This document shows, piece by piece, positions 9,142 through 16,702 of a stretch of 64,000 bases of DNA (its first letter is position 1; every line of letters begins with the position of its first letter). Where the stretch lies: assembly GCA_910576535.1 (NCBI GenBank), contig CAJTKK010000002.1, positions 62,001-126,000 of the forward strand, read 5' to 3'. The translations under genes and the position numbers were made by a program. The DNA is from an uncultured Lachnospiraceae bacterium. Lineage in GTDB: Bacteria > Bacillota > Clostridia > Lachnospirales > Lachnospiraceae. The notes under the pieces were generated by a model. That model worked only from the letters and a program-made list of their open reading frames with translations, did no database searches and was not told the DNA's origin.

Positions 9142-10155
9142 ATGGCCAGAACAGAGGAGAAAATTACAGGCCTACAAAAAGCGGCGATTCTTTTGATAGC
9201 TTTGGGACCGGAAAGGTCAGCCTTAATATTTAAACATTTGAAAGAAGAAGAAATTGAAGAACTGACATTGGAAATTGCAAATACGAGAAGCGTTACGCCG
9301 CAGCTTAAGGAAGAAATTATAGAAGAATTTTATCAAGTCTGCCTGGCACAGCAGTATATTGCAGAAGGCGGCATCGGCTATGCGAAAGAATTGTTGGAAA
9401 AAGCGCTTGGTTCCGAACGGGCAATGGATGTTATCAGCAAGCTGACAGCATCGCTGCAGGTAAAACCGTTTGAGTTTGTCAGAAAAACGGATGCTTCTCA
9501 GTTGTTAAACTTTATTCAGGATGAACATCCCCAGACAATTGCGCTTATTATGTCGTACTTATCCCCGGCACAGTCTTCACTGATTATATCATCCCTTCCC
9601 CCTGAAAGGCAGGCGGATGTGGCGAAACGTATTGCAGTGATGGACAGAACCAGTCCGGATGTCATAAAAGAGGTGGAGAAAGTTTTGGAATCCAAGTTGT
9701 CAACATTAGTAAATCAGGATTACACCATTATCGGCGGTGTGGATGCCGTAGTAGAAATTTTGAATACGGTAGACAGAGGAACAGAAAAACATATCATGGA
9801 AACTTTGGAAATCGAAGAACCGGAATTGGCAGACGAAATCAGAAAGAAAATGTTTGTATTCGAAGATATTCTGCTGCTTGACGATAGGGCAATTCAGAGA
9901 GTGCTTAGGGATGTGGATAACAATGACCTTGCAATTGCATTGAAAGGCTCTAATGAACAGGTGCAGAATGCGATTTTTAATAATATGTCGAAGCGTCTGG
10001 CTGTTATGATAAAGGAAGATATGGAATTCATGGGTCCTGTCCGTATGAAAGATGTGGAAGAGGCTCAGCAGAAGATTGTTAATATTATCAGAAAACTGGA
10101 AGATTCTGCTGAAATTGTTATCTCCAGGGGCGGAGGTGATGAGATTGTTATATAG
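9142..10155 (+). CDS. fliG: Flagellar motor switch protein FliG
   Basis: Torque-generating C-ring protein that contacts FliF and MotA. 337 aa, normal length. Recognisable parts are the N-terminal LTGLQKAAILLIALGPE-like start (here ITGLQKAAILLIALGPE), the EHPQTIALIMSYLSP middle-domain motif and the C-terminal MFVFEDILLLDDRAIQRVLR torque helix with alternating charges. Six bases separate it from fliF; the GGGGG at the fliF stop acts as binding site. Confidence 0.97.
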   Translation: MARTEEKITGLQKAAILLIALGPERSALIFKHLKEEEIEELTLEIANTRSVTPQLKEEIIEEFYQVCLAQQYIAEGGIGYAKELLEKALGSERAMDVISKLTASLQVKPFEFVRKTDASQLLNFIQDEHPQTIALIMSYLSPAQSSLIISSLPPERQADVAKRIAVMDRTSPDVIKEVEKVLESKLSTLVNQDYTIIGGVDAVVEILNTVDRGTEKHIMETLEIEEPELADEIRKKMFVFEDILLLDDRAIQRVLRDVDNNDLAIALKGSNEQVQNAIFNNMSKRLAVMIKEDMEFMGPVRMKDVEEAQQKIVNIIRKLEDSAEIVISRGGGDEIVI

Positions 10156-11032
10156 TAATAATATATATAAATTTCATCAGGTAAATGTCCAGGATGATGA
10201 TAAGCTTGTCATAGATAATAATGAGAAGGTTGCAAAAAAGATAGAAGCTTTGGAAGGGCAGATGCTAAGCGAGATTGGCGGCGGAGGCATGGATGCCCTG
10301 GATGGTTTTTCCGGGGATTTGGACGCCGAAGAGGTAGATGCTCTTATCCGGGAATTTGATAATGGAAAGGAAGAAGAGGAAGCTCCGGCTCCTTCCCAGG
10401 AATCAGGGGAAGCCTTGGCCTTAATATCTGCGCAGGCACAGGAAATCTTAGCTTCTGCACACAGGGAAGCAGACAGTATAAAGTCCAATGCACTGATCGA
10501 GGCTCAGACGGAGATTGAGACTTTACGTCAGAATACATATGAAGAAGCCAGGTCGCAAGGCTATGATGTGGGCTATAATGAAGCGGTAGAGCAGGTAGAA
10601 CAGCAAAAGCAGGAGCTTTTGAATGACCGCAAACAAATGGAGGAAGAGTATCAGGCGCTTGTACGCAGCCTGGAACCGAAATTTGTGGAAACTTTGACGG
10701 ATATTTATGAAAAAGTATTTCAGATTGATTTATGCAAGGAGCATGATATAGTCATGCATTTGATTGCATCTACCATGCATAAGATTGAGGGGAACAGCAA
10801 TTATCTGATTCATGTGTCCAAGGAGGATTATCCTTATGTTAACATGAAAAAAAATGAGATGCTGTCTTCTTCTGTATCATCAAATGCTTCTGTAGAGCTG
10901 GTAGAGGATATTACTTTAGGACCCAATGACTGCATTATTGAAACAGACGGGGGGATTTTTGACTGCGGCCTTGGTACGCAATTGGAAGAACTGACACAGA
11001 AGTTAAGGCTATTATCATATAGGGTGGATTAA
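10139..11032 (+). CDS. fliH: Flagellar export apparatus protein FliH
   Basis: Stator-like regulator of the export ATPase FliI. The protein is rich in Glu/Gln and predicted to be a long coiled coil in the middle (residues ~95-180, HREADSIKSNALIEAQTEIE onward), with a C-terminal FliH/V-ATPase subunit E-like domain. It overlaps the fliG 3' end. GGAGGTGATGAGA leads to two possible starts: ATG 10139 lies only two bases from GGAGG, while TTG 10145 is eight bases away. The TTG may be the true start, as argued for motB. About 295-297 aa. Identity rests on position between fliG and fliI plus the coiled-coil pattern. Confidence 0.87.
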   Translation: MRLLYSNNIYKFHQVNVQDDDKLVIDNNEKVAKKIEALEGQMLSEIGGGGMDALDGFSGDLDAEEVDALIREFDNGKEEEEAPAPSQESGEALALISAQAQEILASAHREADSIKSNALIEAQTEIETLRQNTYEEARSQGYDVGYNEAVEQVEQQKQELLNDRKQMEEEYQALVRSLEPKFVETLTDIYEKVFQIDLCKEHDIVMHLIASTMHKIEGNSNYLIHVSKEDYPYVNMKKNEMLSSSVSSNASVELVEDITLGPNDCIIETDGGIFDCGLGTQLEELTQKLRLLSYRVD

Positions 11033-11034
11033 AA

Positions 11035-12354
11035 TTGAGAGCATCAATTAATTTTGTAAAATATGAGAGAGCAGCGGAAGGCACTTTTTATAAGATGAAG
11101 GGGAAAGTGGTTAATATTGTAGGTTTAACCATAGAATCGCTGGGACCGGAAGCAAAACTTGGGGATATCTGCCTGATTTATCCCGATACAAAAGACGGGA
11201 TGAAACCAGTTATGGCGGAAGTAGTGGGATTTAAAGATAAAAAAACGCTGCTGATGCCCTACGAGGCGGTAGAGGGCATTGGTTTTGGGAGCATGGTGGA
11301 GAATACGGGACTTCCGTTATCTATCCAAGTAAGTGATGAACTGCTGGGGCAGACACTGGATGGCCTTGGCAGACCGACAGGGGATGGGGTGGCAGTAAGC
11401 GGCAAGGAATATTCTGTGGAAGCGCCGCCGCCGGATCCGATGAGCAGAGATATTATTGAGGATGTGCTTCCTTTAGGCGTAAAAGCAGTAGACGGGCTGA
11501 TTACGATAGGAAAAGGCCAGAGAATTGGTATTTTCGCAGGTTCCGGCGTAGGAAAGTCTACATTGCTTGGCATGTTTGCAAGAAATACAAAAGCAGATGT
11601 AAACGTTATTGCGTTAATTGGGGAACGTGGCAGGGAAGTCCGCGAGTTTATTGAAAGAGATTTAGGCCCGGAAGGGATGAAGAGGTCTGTTGTTGTAGTA
11701 GCGACTTCAGATAAGCCGGCGCTTGAGAGAAATAAAGCGGCAAAAACGGCAACGGCAGTTGCAGAATATTTTAGGGATCAAGGCAAGGATGTGCTTCTTA
11801 TGATGGATTCCCTAACGCGTTTTTCCATGGCACAAAGAGAAATTGGCCTTGCCAGCGGGGAACCGCCGGTATCCAGAGGATATCCGCCCAGCGTTTATTC
11901 GGAAATGCCGAAGCTTTTAGAAAGGGCAGGGCGTTCCAAAACCGGTTCTATTACTGGGTTATATACGGTACTCGTAGATGGGGATGATTTTAATGAACCG
12001 ATTACGGATACGGCAAGGAGCATTTTGGATGGACACGTGATGCTGAGCAGGAAGCTGGCTCACAGGAATCACTATCCGGCGATTGACATCCTGCAAAGCA
12101 TTTCCCGGTGCATGAGCCAGATTGCAGAGAGGGAGCATAAACAGGCGGCGGGCAAGCTGAAAAATGTGCTGGCTACTTATAATGAAGCGGAGGATCTGAT
12201 TAATATTGGGGCATATAAAAATGGAAGTAACCCGAATATTGATTATGCAATTGAGAAAATAGATGCTGTCAATGCATTCCTGATGCAGGCAGTGGAAGAT
12301 AAATTCAGTTTTGAAGAAGCTGTAAATATGATGGAAGAATTGTTTAACGATTAG
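11035..12354 (+). CDS. fliI: Flagellum-specific ATP synthase FliI
   Basis: Hexameric F1-beta-like ATPase that energises export of flagellar proteins. Walker A GSGVGKSTLLG (about residue 168), Walker B VLLMMDSLTRFSMAQREIG and the family stretch PKLLERAGRSKTGSITGLYT are all present. TTG 11035 is the start, with AGGGTGG seven bases upstream, straight after the fliH stop; the next in-frame ATG (11095) would cut the beta-barrel domain. 439 aa, as expected. Confidence 0.97.
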   Translation: MRASINFVKYERAAEGTFYKMKGKVVNIVGLTIESLGPEAKLGDICLIYPDTKDGMKPVMAEVVGFKDKKTLLMPYEAVEGIGFGSMVENTGLPLSIQVSDELLGQTLDGLGRPTGDGVAVSGKEYSVEAPPPDPMSRDIIEDVLPLGVKAVDGLITIGKGQRIGIFAGSGVGKSTLLGMFARNTKADVNVIALIGERGREVREFIERDLGPEGMKRSVVVVATSDKPALERNKAAKTATAVAEYFRDQGKDVLLMMDSLTRFSMAQREIGLASGEPPVSRGYPPSVYSEMPKLLERAGRSKTGSITGLYTVLVDGDDFNEPITDTARSILDGHVMLSRKLAHRNHYPAIDILQSISRCMSQIAEREHKQAAGKLKNVLATYNEAEDLINIGAYKNGSNPNIDYAIEKIDAVNAFLMQAVEDKFSFEEAVNMMEELFND

Positions 12355-12362
12355 AGGGGGCT

Positions 12363-12809
12363 ATGGCAAAATTCATATATAGGATGCAGAATATACTGAA
12401 TCTGAAATTGAAGCTGGAGGAACAGCAGAAAATGGAGTTTGCCGCTGCCAGAAAACGTTTGGACGAGGAAGAAGATAAGCTTACTCTTCTCTTTCATAGA
12501 AAAGCTGGTTATGAAGAGGAAGGCAGAAGACTGAGGGAAGATAATCTGAAGGTTCAGGATATCCTTGATAATGGGAATGCGCTGATGCAAATGGATGAAT
12601 ACATAGCTGTTCAGAAAATCGAGATAAGAAAGGCGGAAGAAGCGCTGGAAAAGGAACGGCAGAAGCTTCAGGAAGCGGTGCAGGAAAGGAAAATCCAGGA
12701 AAAACTGAGGGAAAATGCTTTTGAGGCATTTATGAAAGAAGAGAATGCCAGGGAGAGCAAAGAAGTGGATGAGTTAGTCAGTTATACCTATGGGCAGAAA
12801 AGAAGGTGA
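12363..12809 (+). CDS. fliJ: Flagellar export chaperone/escort FliJ
   Basis: 148-aa protein that is almost entirely charged alpha-helix (starts MAKFIYRMQNILNLKLKLEE), as expected for FliJ, the coiled-coil rod that sits in the FliI hexamer. It starts eight bases after fliI with GAGGGG upstream and its stop overlaps the next gene. Sequence conservation in this family is low, so length, coiled coil and position carry the call. Confidence 0.88.
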   Translation: MAKFIYRMQNILNLKLKLEEQQKMEFAAARKRLDEEEDKLTLLFHRKAGYEEEGRRLREDNLKVQDILDNGNALMQMDEYIAVQKIEIRKAEEALEKERQKLQEAVQERKIQEKLRENAFEAFMKEENARESKEVDELVSYTYGQKRR

Positions 12810-12814
12810 AGGAA

Positions 12815-13699
12815 ATGGCAGGAACGGAAGTAATCACGGATATAGATTCAAAGTCTGAAAAACAGAGGCTGGCTGAAGAAAAGAAAAGACTGAAAGCAGA
12901 GCAGAAAGAGCAGAAAAAAGAAGCAAAACGCAGGGCGAAAGAAATTGCTTTGCAGGAAGAGCAGTTGGGTGAAGATGAAATAGGAGGCGGAGTCCCGGTT
13001 TTCCTTGTGACTGCTTTGATTGTAGTAGTATGGGTAGCTATTTTATGTCTGCTGATTAAGCTGGATGTGGGCGGCTTCGGCTCCGGTGTCCTTGCGCCGG
13101 TATTAAAGGATATACCGGTTATCAGCAAGATTCTTCCGGCAACAGAAGAAGTAACGGTAGATATAGCCGAAGAGGAAGAGGATTACGGCGGTTACACTAA
13201 TCTGAAAGATGCGGTGGATTATATTACGGAACTGGAACTGGAACTTCAGAGGGCGCAGTCTGCGGGGGCAGAAAATACAGAAGAACTGGAAAAGCTGAAA
13301 GCGGAAGTGGCACGGCTGAAAACATTTGAGGACAATCAAGTAGAGTTTCAGAGAATTAAAACAGAATTTTATGAAGAAGTGATTTATGCAGAGAATGGCC
13401 CAGGGGAGGAAGCATATAAAAAGTATTATGAAAGTATCGACCCGGCAACTGCGGAATATTTATATAAGCAAGTAGTTCAGCAAGTGGAAGAAAGCAATGA
13501 AGTAAAAGAATATGCGCAGGCTTATTCAGAAATGAAGCCGAAAGCAGCGGCAGGGATTATCGAGGCGATGACAGATAATCTGGGATTGGCGGCAAGAATA
13601 CTTTCCGTTATGAGCGCTGAAGACAGAGGTAAGATATTAGGGGTAATGGATCCGCAGATAGCGGCCCGCATTACCAAGATTATGGATCCGGAATCTTAG
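12815..13699 (+). CDS. ylxF: YlxF/MotE-like flagellar operon protein with MgtE-N/FliG-like C-terminus
   Basis: 294 aa. A highly charged cytoplasmic N-terminus (Lys/Glu repeats, residues 8-45), one membrane segment (VPVFLVTALIVVVWVAILCL, about residues 62-82), an acidic stretch, a coiled coil (ELELELQRAQSAGAENTEEL onward) and a C-terminal helical domain (MKPKAAAGIIEAMTDNLGLA; MDPQIAARITKIMDPES) typical of the MgtE N / MotE family. B. subtilis ylxF occupies the same place between fliJ and fliK. The Gram-negative relative MotE is a chaperone of MotC; the role in Firmicutes is not established. ATG 12815 with AGAAGG eight bases upstream is preferred over GTG 12806. Confidence 0.8.
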   Translation: MAGTEVITDIDSKSEKQRLAEEKKRLKAEQKEQKKEAKRRAKEIALQEEQLGEDEIGGGVPVFLVTALIVVVWVAILCLLIKLDVGGFGSGVLAPVLKDIPVISKILPATEEVTVDIAEEEEDYGGYTNLKDAVDYITELELELQRAQSAGAENTEELEKLKAEVARLKTFEDNQVEFQRIKTEFYEEVIYAENGPGEEAYKKYYESIDPATAEYLYKQVVQQVEESNEVKEYAQAYSEMKPKAAAGIIEAMTDNLGLAARILSVMSAEDRGKILGVMDPQIAARITKIMDPES

Positions 13700-13733
13700 G
13701 AATCATGAATATCCGGTATAAATGGAAAGGTAT

Positions 13734-13795
13734 CCGGAATAAAGTATTCCGGGGATGTAAGCTAGTATATATTTGCGGGTTCCCGCATTTATATA
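13734..13795 (+). promoter_or_regulatory. Two stem-loops before fliK
   Basis: CCGGAATA (13734-13741) pairs perfectly with TATTCCGG (13745-13752) around AAG. A second dyad centred on 13780/13781 has a GCGGG/CCCGC core with AT arms (13766-13795, two mismatches). Both lie in the 128-bp gap between ylxF and fliK, unusually long for this operon. Possible roles are an mRNA processing or stability element; neither has a terminator-type T-run. Confidence 0.4.
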
Positions 13796-13827
13796 AATTC
13801 ATTTTATAATAGAAAGGAGGGAAAGGA

Positions 13828-15258
13828 ATGATGAACACACAAGTAAAAGGAATCAACCCGCTGATGAATTTTGTGTCCGTAAAATCAAAAGGAAATCTTC
13901 AGGATGATCTGGCAGGCAATTTTTCAGATGTTTTTAATAAAGCATCAGGTCAAAAAGACATGGAATTGTCAAAAGACAGTCCGGTAAAAGGCAGTACGAA
14001 GGTTCAAGTGCAGAAGCAAGATACCAAGGGGCTGGACGACGGCAATGTGTCCAAAACTGACAGCAAGGAAGTAAAGGGACAGGATATGCCAGCGGACAGC
14101 AACATAAAAGAAGAAGTGCAGAAAGCAGGAGAAGAACTGGTTGGAAAAGTAGCTGAAGAGCTTGGCGTCTCCGAAGAAGAAGTGATTGCCGCAATGGAAA
14201 TCCTTGGGCTTACAATGGCGGATTTGCTGATTGCAGACAATATGACCCAGCTTGTCTTGACTGTGGAAGGTGAGGATATGCTGTCTTTAATGACAGATGA
14301 AGGCTTGTATGAATCTTTGCAGAACTTGTTAGGCGTTGTTTCGGAGACAGTAAACCAGCTTGGGGAACAGTTGGGCATCACGATGGAAGATTTAGCAGCC
14401 ATCATTGAGCAGGAAATGGTTCCAGAAACGGAAACGGCGCCGGAAGACAGAAAAGATGCCCTAACGGATATGAACCATGAGGAAAAGCCGGAAATTCCGG
14501 AAGGCCAAGAGGATTACACCGTTGTGATTGAGCGTAATGGTGAAACAGTTAAAGTCAGCGTGGAAGTAGACGGGAACAGAGAAACGGAAAGCACGGAAGT
14601 AACAGCCCTGAAACCCCAGACCGTAGAGGAAGAAACTGCGGCAGATTCTAAAAAGGAAGAAGGGGCGAAGCAGGAAGGCTCTTCCCAGAAGCAGGATATG
14701 CAGGAAACAGTGCGGGGAGATGTTCTTATAGAAAATCTTCTAAACCGCAGCCATACGGCAAATGCAGAAGCGGCGGCAGTTGAAAATACACTGGTGCAGA
14801 GTACGGTGGATACACAGGATATTATGAATCAGATTATGGACTATATGAAGGTTCAGGTAAAAGCCGATATGACTCAGATGGAATTACAGTTAAACCCTGC
14901 CAGCTTAGGAACGGTAAATATTAATATCACTTCCAAAGCGGGTGTAATTACCGCACAGTTCCTGACGCAGAATGAAACAGTAAAGGCAGCTATTGAAAGC
15001 CAGATTGTCCAACTGAAAAACAGCTTTGAAGAACAAGGATTAAAGGTAGAGGCTGTAGAAGTTACGGTGGCCAGCCATTCGTTTGAAAGAAATCTAAATG
15101 GTGACGGCAATGGGCAGCATCAGGCGCAGGACGGGAAAAGGAAAGGGGCCAGACGAGTTAATTTGAATGCTTTAACTTTGGATGAAGGCCAGGAAACGGA
15201 TGAAACGGAACCGGATACTGCAGGCATAGACGGCAGCACCGTAAGCTTTACTGCATAG
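13828..15258 (+). CDS. fliK: Flagellar hook-length control protein FliK
   Basis: Secreted ruler that measures the hook and switches export specificity via FlhB. 476 aa with a long acidic, low-complexity N-terminal and middle part and the conserved Flg_hook C-terminal domain (MTQMELQLNPASLGTVNINI; NSFEEQGLKVEAVEVTVASH). Two consecutive ATGs (13828, 13831) follow AAAGGAGGG; either may be used. Position before flgD fits. Confidence 0.93.
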   Translation: MMNTQVKGINPLMNFVSVKSKGNLQDDLAGNFSDVFNKASGQKDMELSKDSPVKGSTKVQVQKQDTKGLDDGNVSKTDSKEVKGQDMPADSNIKEEVQKAGEELVGKVAEELGVSEEEVIAAMEILGLTMADLLIADNMTQLVLTVEGEDMLSLMTDEGLYESLQNLLGVVSETVNQLGEQLGITMEDLAAIIEQEMVPETETAPEDRKDALTDMNHEEKPEIPEGQEDYTVVIERNGETVKVSVEVDGNRETESTEVTALKPQTVEEETAADSKKEEGAKQEGSSQKQDMQETVRGDVLIENLLNRSHTANAEAAAVENTLVQSTVDTQDIMNQIMDYMKVQVKADMTQMELQLNPASLGTVNINITSKAGVITAQFLTQNETVKAAIESQIVQLKNSFEEQGLKVEAVEVTVASHSFERNLNGDGNGQHQAQDGKRKGARRVNLNALTLDEGQETDETEPDTAGIDGSTVSFTA

Positions 15259-15311
15259 TATTAAGGGATTTAATAGAAAATATGGCAAAGCCATATGGAA
15301 AGGAGTTGGAT

Positions 15312-16148
15312 ATGGCAGCAATAGCACAGATTAAAGACGGAAAAGTGGTAGAAAGCAATTCCGCAGCATCGTTGGCGGAGAGTGTGAAAAAGAATGGCTC
15401 TACTATGGATAAGGAAGCTTTTCTGAATCTCTTGGTAGCACAGATGAAATATCAGGATCCGCTGGAACCTACCTCTAATACAGAATTTGTTTCACAGTAT
15501 GCACAGTTCTCAGCCCTTGAACAAATGCAGAATATGAGCGCGACACTGGAATTATCCAGGGCATCGACTCTGGTAGGCCAGACTGTCAGTGTAAATGCTA
15601 CTGACAGCAATGGAAAGACGACAACAATTCAAGGCATGGTAGATTACATTGTTTATGAGAACAGTAAAGCTTATGTTTCCATCGGAGGCAATCTGTATTC
15701 CCTGGATGATGTATATGGGGTTGCGGATACGAAGTATCTGGAGGCTTATGATAAAGCAGAAGCGCTTGCAGCAGCTATCCTGAAATTACCGGCATATGAG
15801 AATTTATCTTTAGATGATAAAGAGGACGTTGATGCGCTGAAAGAGATTTATGAGAACATGTCTAAATATGAGCAATCATTTATGGCAAGCGCTTTGGTGG
15901 ATAAACTGAGTAAAGCTTCCGGCAGAATGGATGAACTCGTAAAAGATTTAATCGGTGATTTTATGACGGCAATGGATGAGCTTCCTCCGAAAGATGAGCT
16001 GAAACTGGAAGACAAAGAAAAGATCAGCCAGGTAAACGAAATGTATAAAGGCATGTCGGACTTTGAAAAGAGCCTGGTGTCAGAAGAACATCTGAAGAAA
16101 CTGGAAGAATATACAAAATATATGGAAGAACTGGAAGCCGGTGAATAA
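15312..16148 (+). CDS. flgD: Flagellar hook cap protein FlgD with extra C-terminal helical repeats
   Basis: Scaffold for hook assembly. The FlgD N-terminal signature is clear (residues 34-70: KEAFLNLLVAQMKYQDPLEP, then NTEFVSQYAQFSALEQM) and is followed by a short beta domain ending about residue 135. Residues ~145-278 are an added, nearly all-helical tail with two similar units (about 159-199 and 224-264), each LP..L.L.DKE.........Y..MS..E.S.....L..KL. That tail makes it longer than B. subtilis FlgD. The start at 15312 has AAAGGAG six bases upstream; an in-frame ATG at 15282 lacks one. Confidence 0.92.
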   Translation: MAAIAQIKDGKVVESNSAASLAESVKKNGSTMDKEAFLNLLVAQMKYQDPLEPTSNTEFVSQYAQFSALEQMQNMSATLELSRASTLVGQTVSVNATDSNGKTTTIQGMVDYIVYENSKAYVSIGGNLYSLDDVYGVADTKYLEAYDKAEALAAAILKLPAYENLSLDDKEDVDALKEIYENMSKYEQSFMASALVDKLSKASGRMDELVKDLIGDFMTAMDELPPKDELKLEDKEKISQVNEMYKGMSDFEKSLVSEEHLKKLEEYTKYMEELEAGE

Positions 16149-16188
16149 ATAGGAAAATGGAGAAGGAATTCTCAAGGAGGAGAAGATT

Positions 16189-16596
16189 ATGAAGATTCAA
16201 AATAATCAGTTCCTTTCCATAGAGCAACTGCAGGCAAAATATTTTACGCAGCCAAAGCAAGGCAAAGAAAACACGGATGTGGGAAGAGGCCTCCGCTTTC
16301 AGGATATTTTGAACAAAACTGCGGAAAATGCGGAGAAACCTGCGGAAGTGCGATTTTCCAAACATGCGGCAAACCGTCTGGCCGAGAGGAATATAGAACT
16401 TACGGATAATCAGATGGAACGCTTGCAGGAAGGAACCGTGAAGGCGGGCGCGAAAGGAATTAATGAATCATTAGTTCTTGTGGATCAATTGGCATTTATC
16501 GTTAATATACCGAATCATACGGTAGTGACAGCCATGAACCAGACAGAAGCGGATGAGAATATATTCACAAATATAGATGGCGCCATCATTATTTAG
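16189..16596 (+). CDS. TIGR02530-type flagellar operon protein
   Basis: 135 aa, matching a small conserved protein found between flgD and flgE in many Firmicute flagellar operons. Its core is FSKHAANRLAERNIELTDNQ followed by AGAKGINESLVLVDQLAFIV. No signal peptide or membrane segment. Exact function unknown; a hook-assembly or export role is inferred from position. CAAGGAGGAG precedes the ATG. Confidence 0.82.
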   Translation: MKIQNNQFLSIEQLQAKYFTQPKQGKENTDVGRGLRFQDILNKTAENAEKPAEVRFSKHAANRLAERNIELTDNQMERLQEGTVKAGAKGINESLVLVDQLAFIVNIPNHTVVTAMNQTEADENIFTNIDGAIII

Positions 16597-16702
16597 CCGG
16601 ACCTGATTAGGAGGCTGTAGCCCTGGAATGACGGAAGGGGCAAAATGGCGGCATCTTGGCCGTAAAAACGGCGAAGGCGATGATATAGGAGGTCAATGAA
16701 TT

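Noticed and set aside
16628..16699. 23-codon frame in the gap before flgE
   Set aside because: The AGGAGG upstream is too far away and there is no sign of conservation; the stop falls beside the flgE binding site, so coupling is possible but unsupported.
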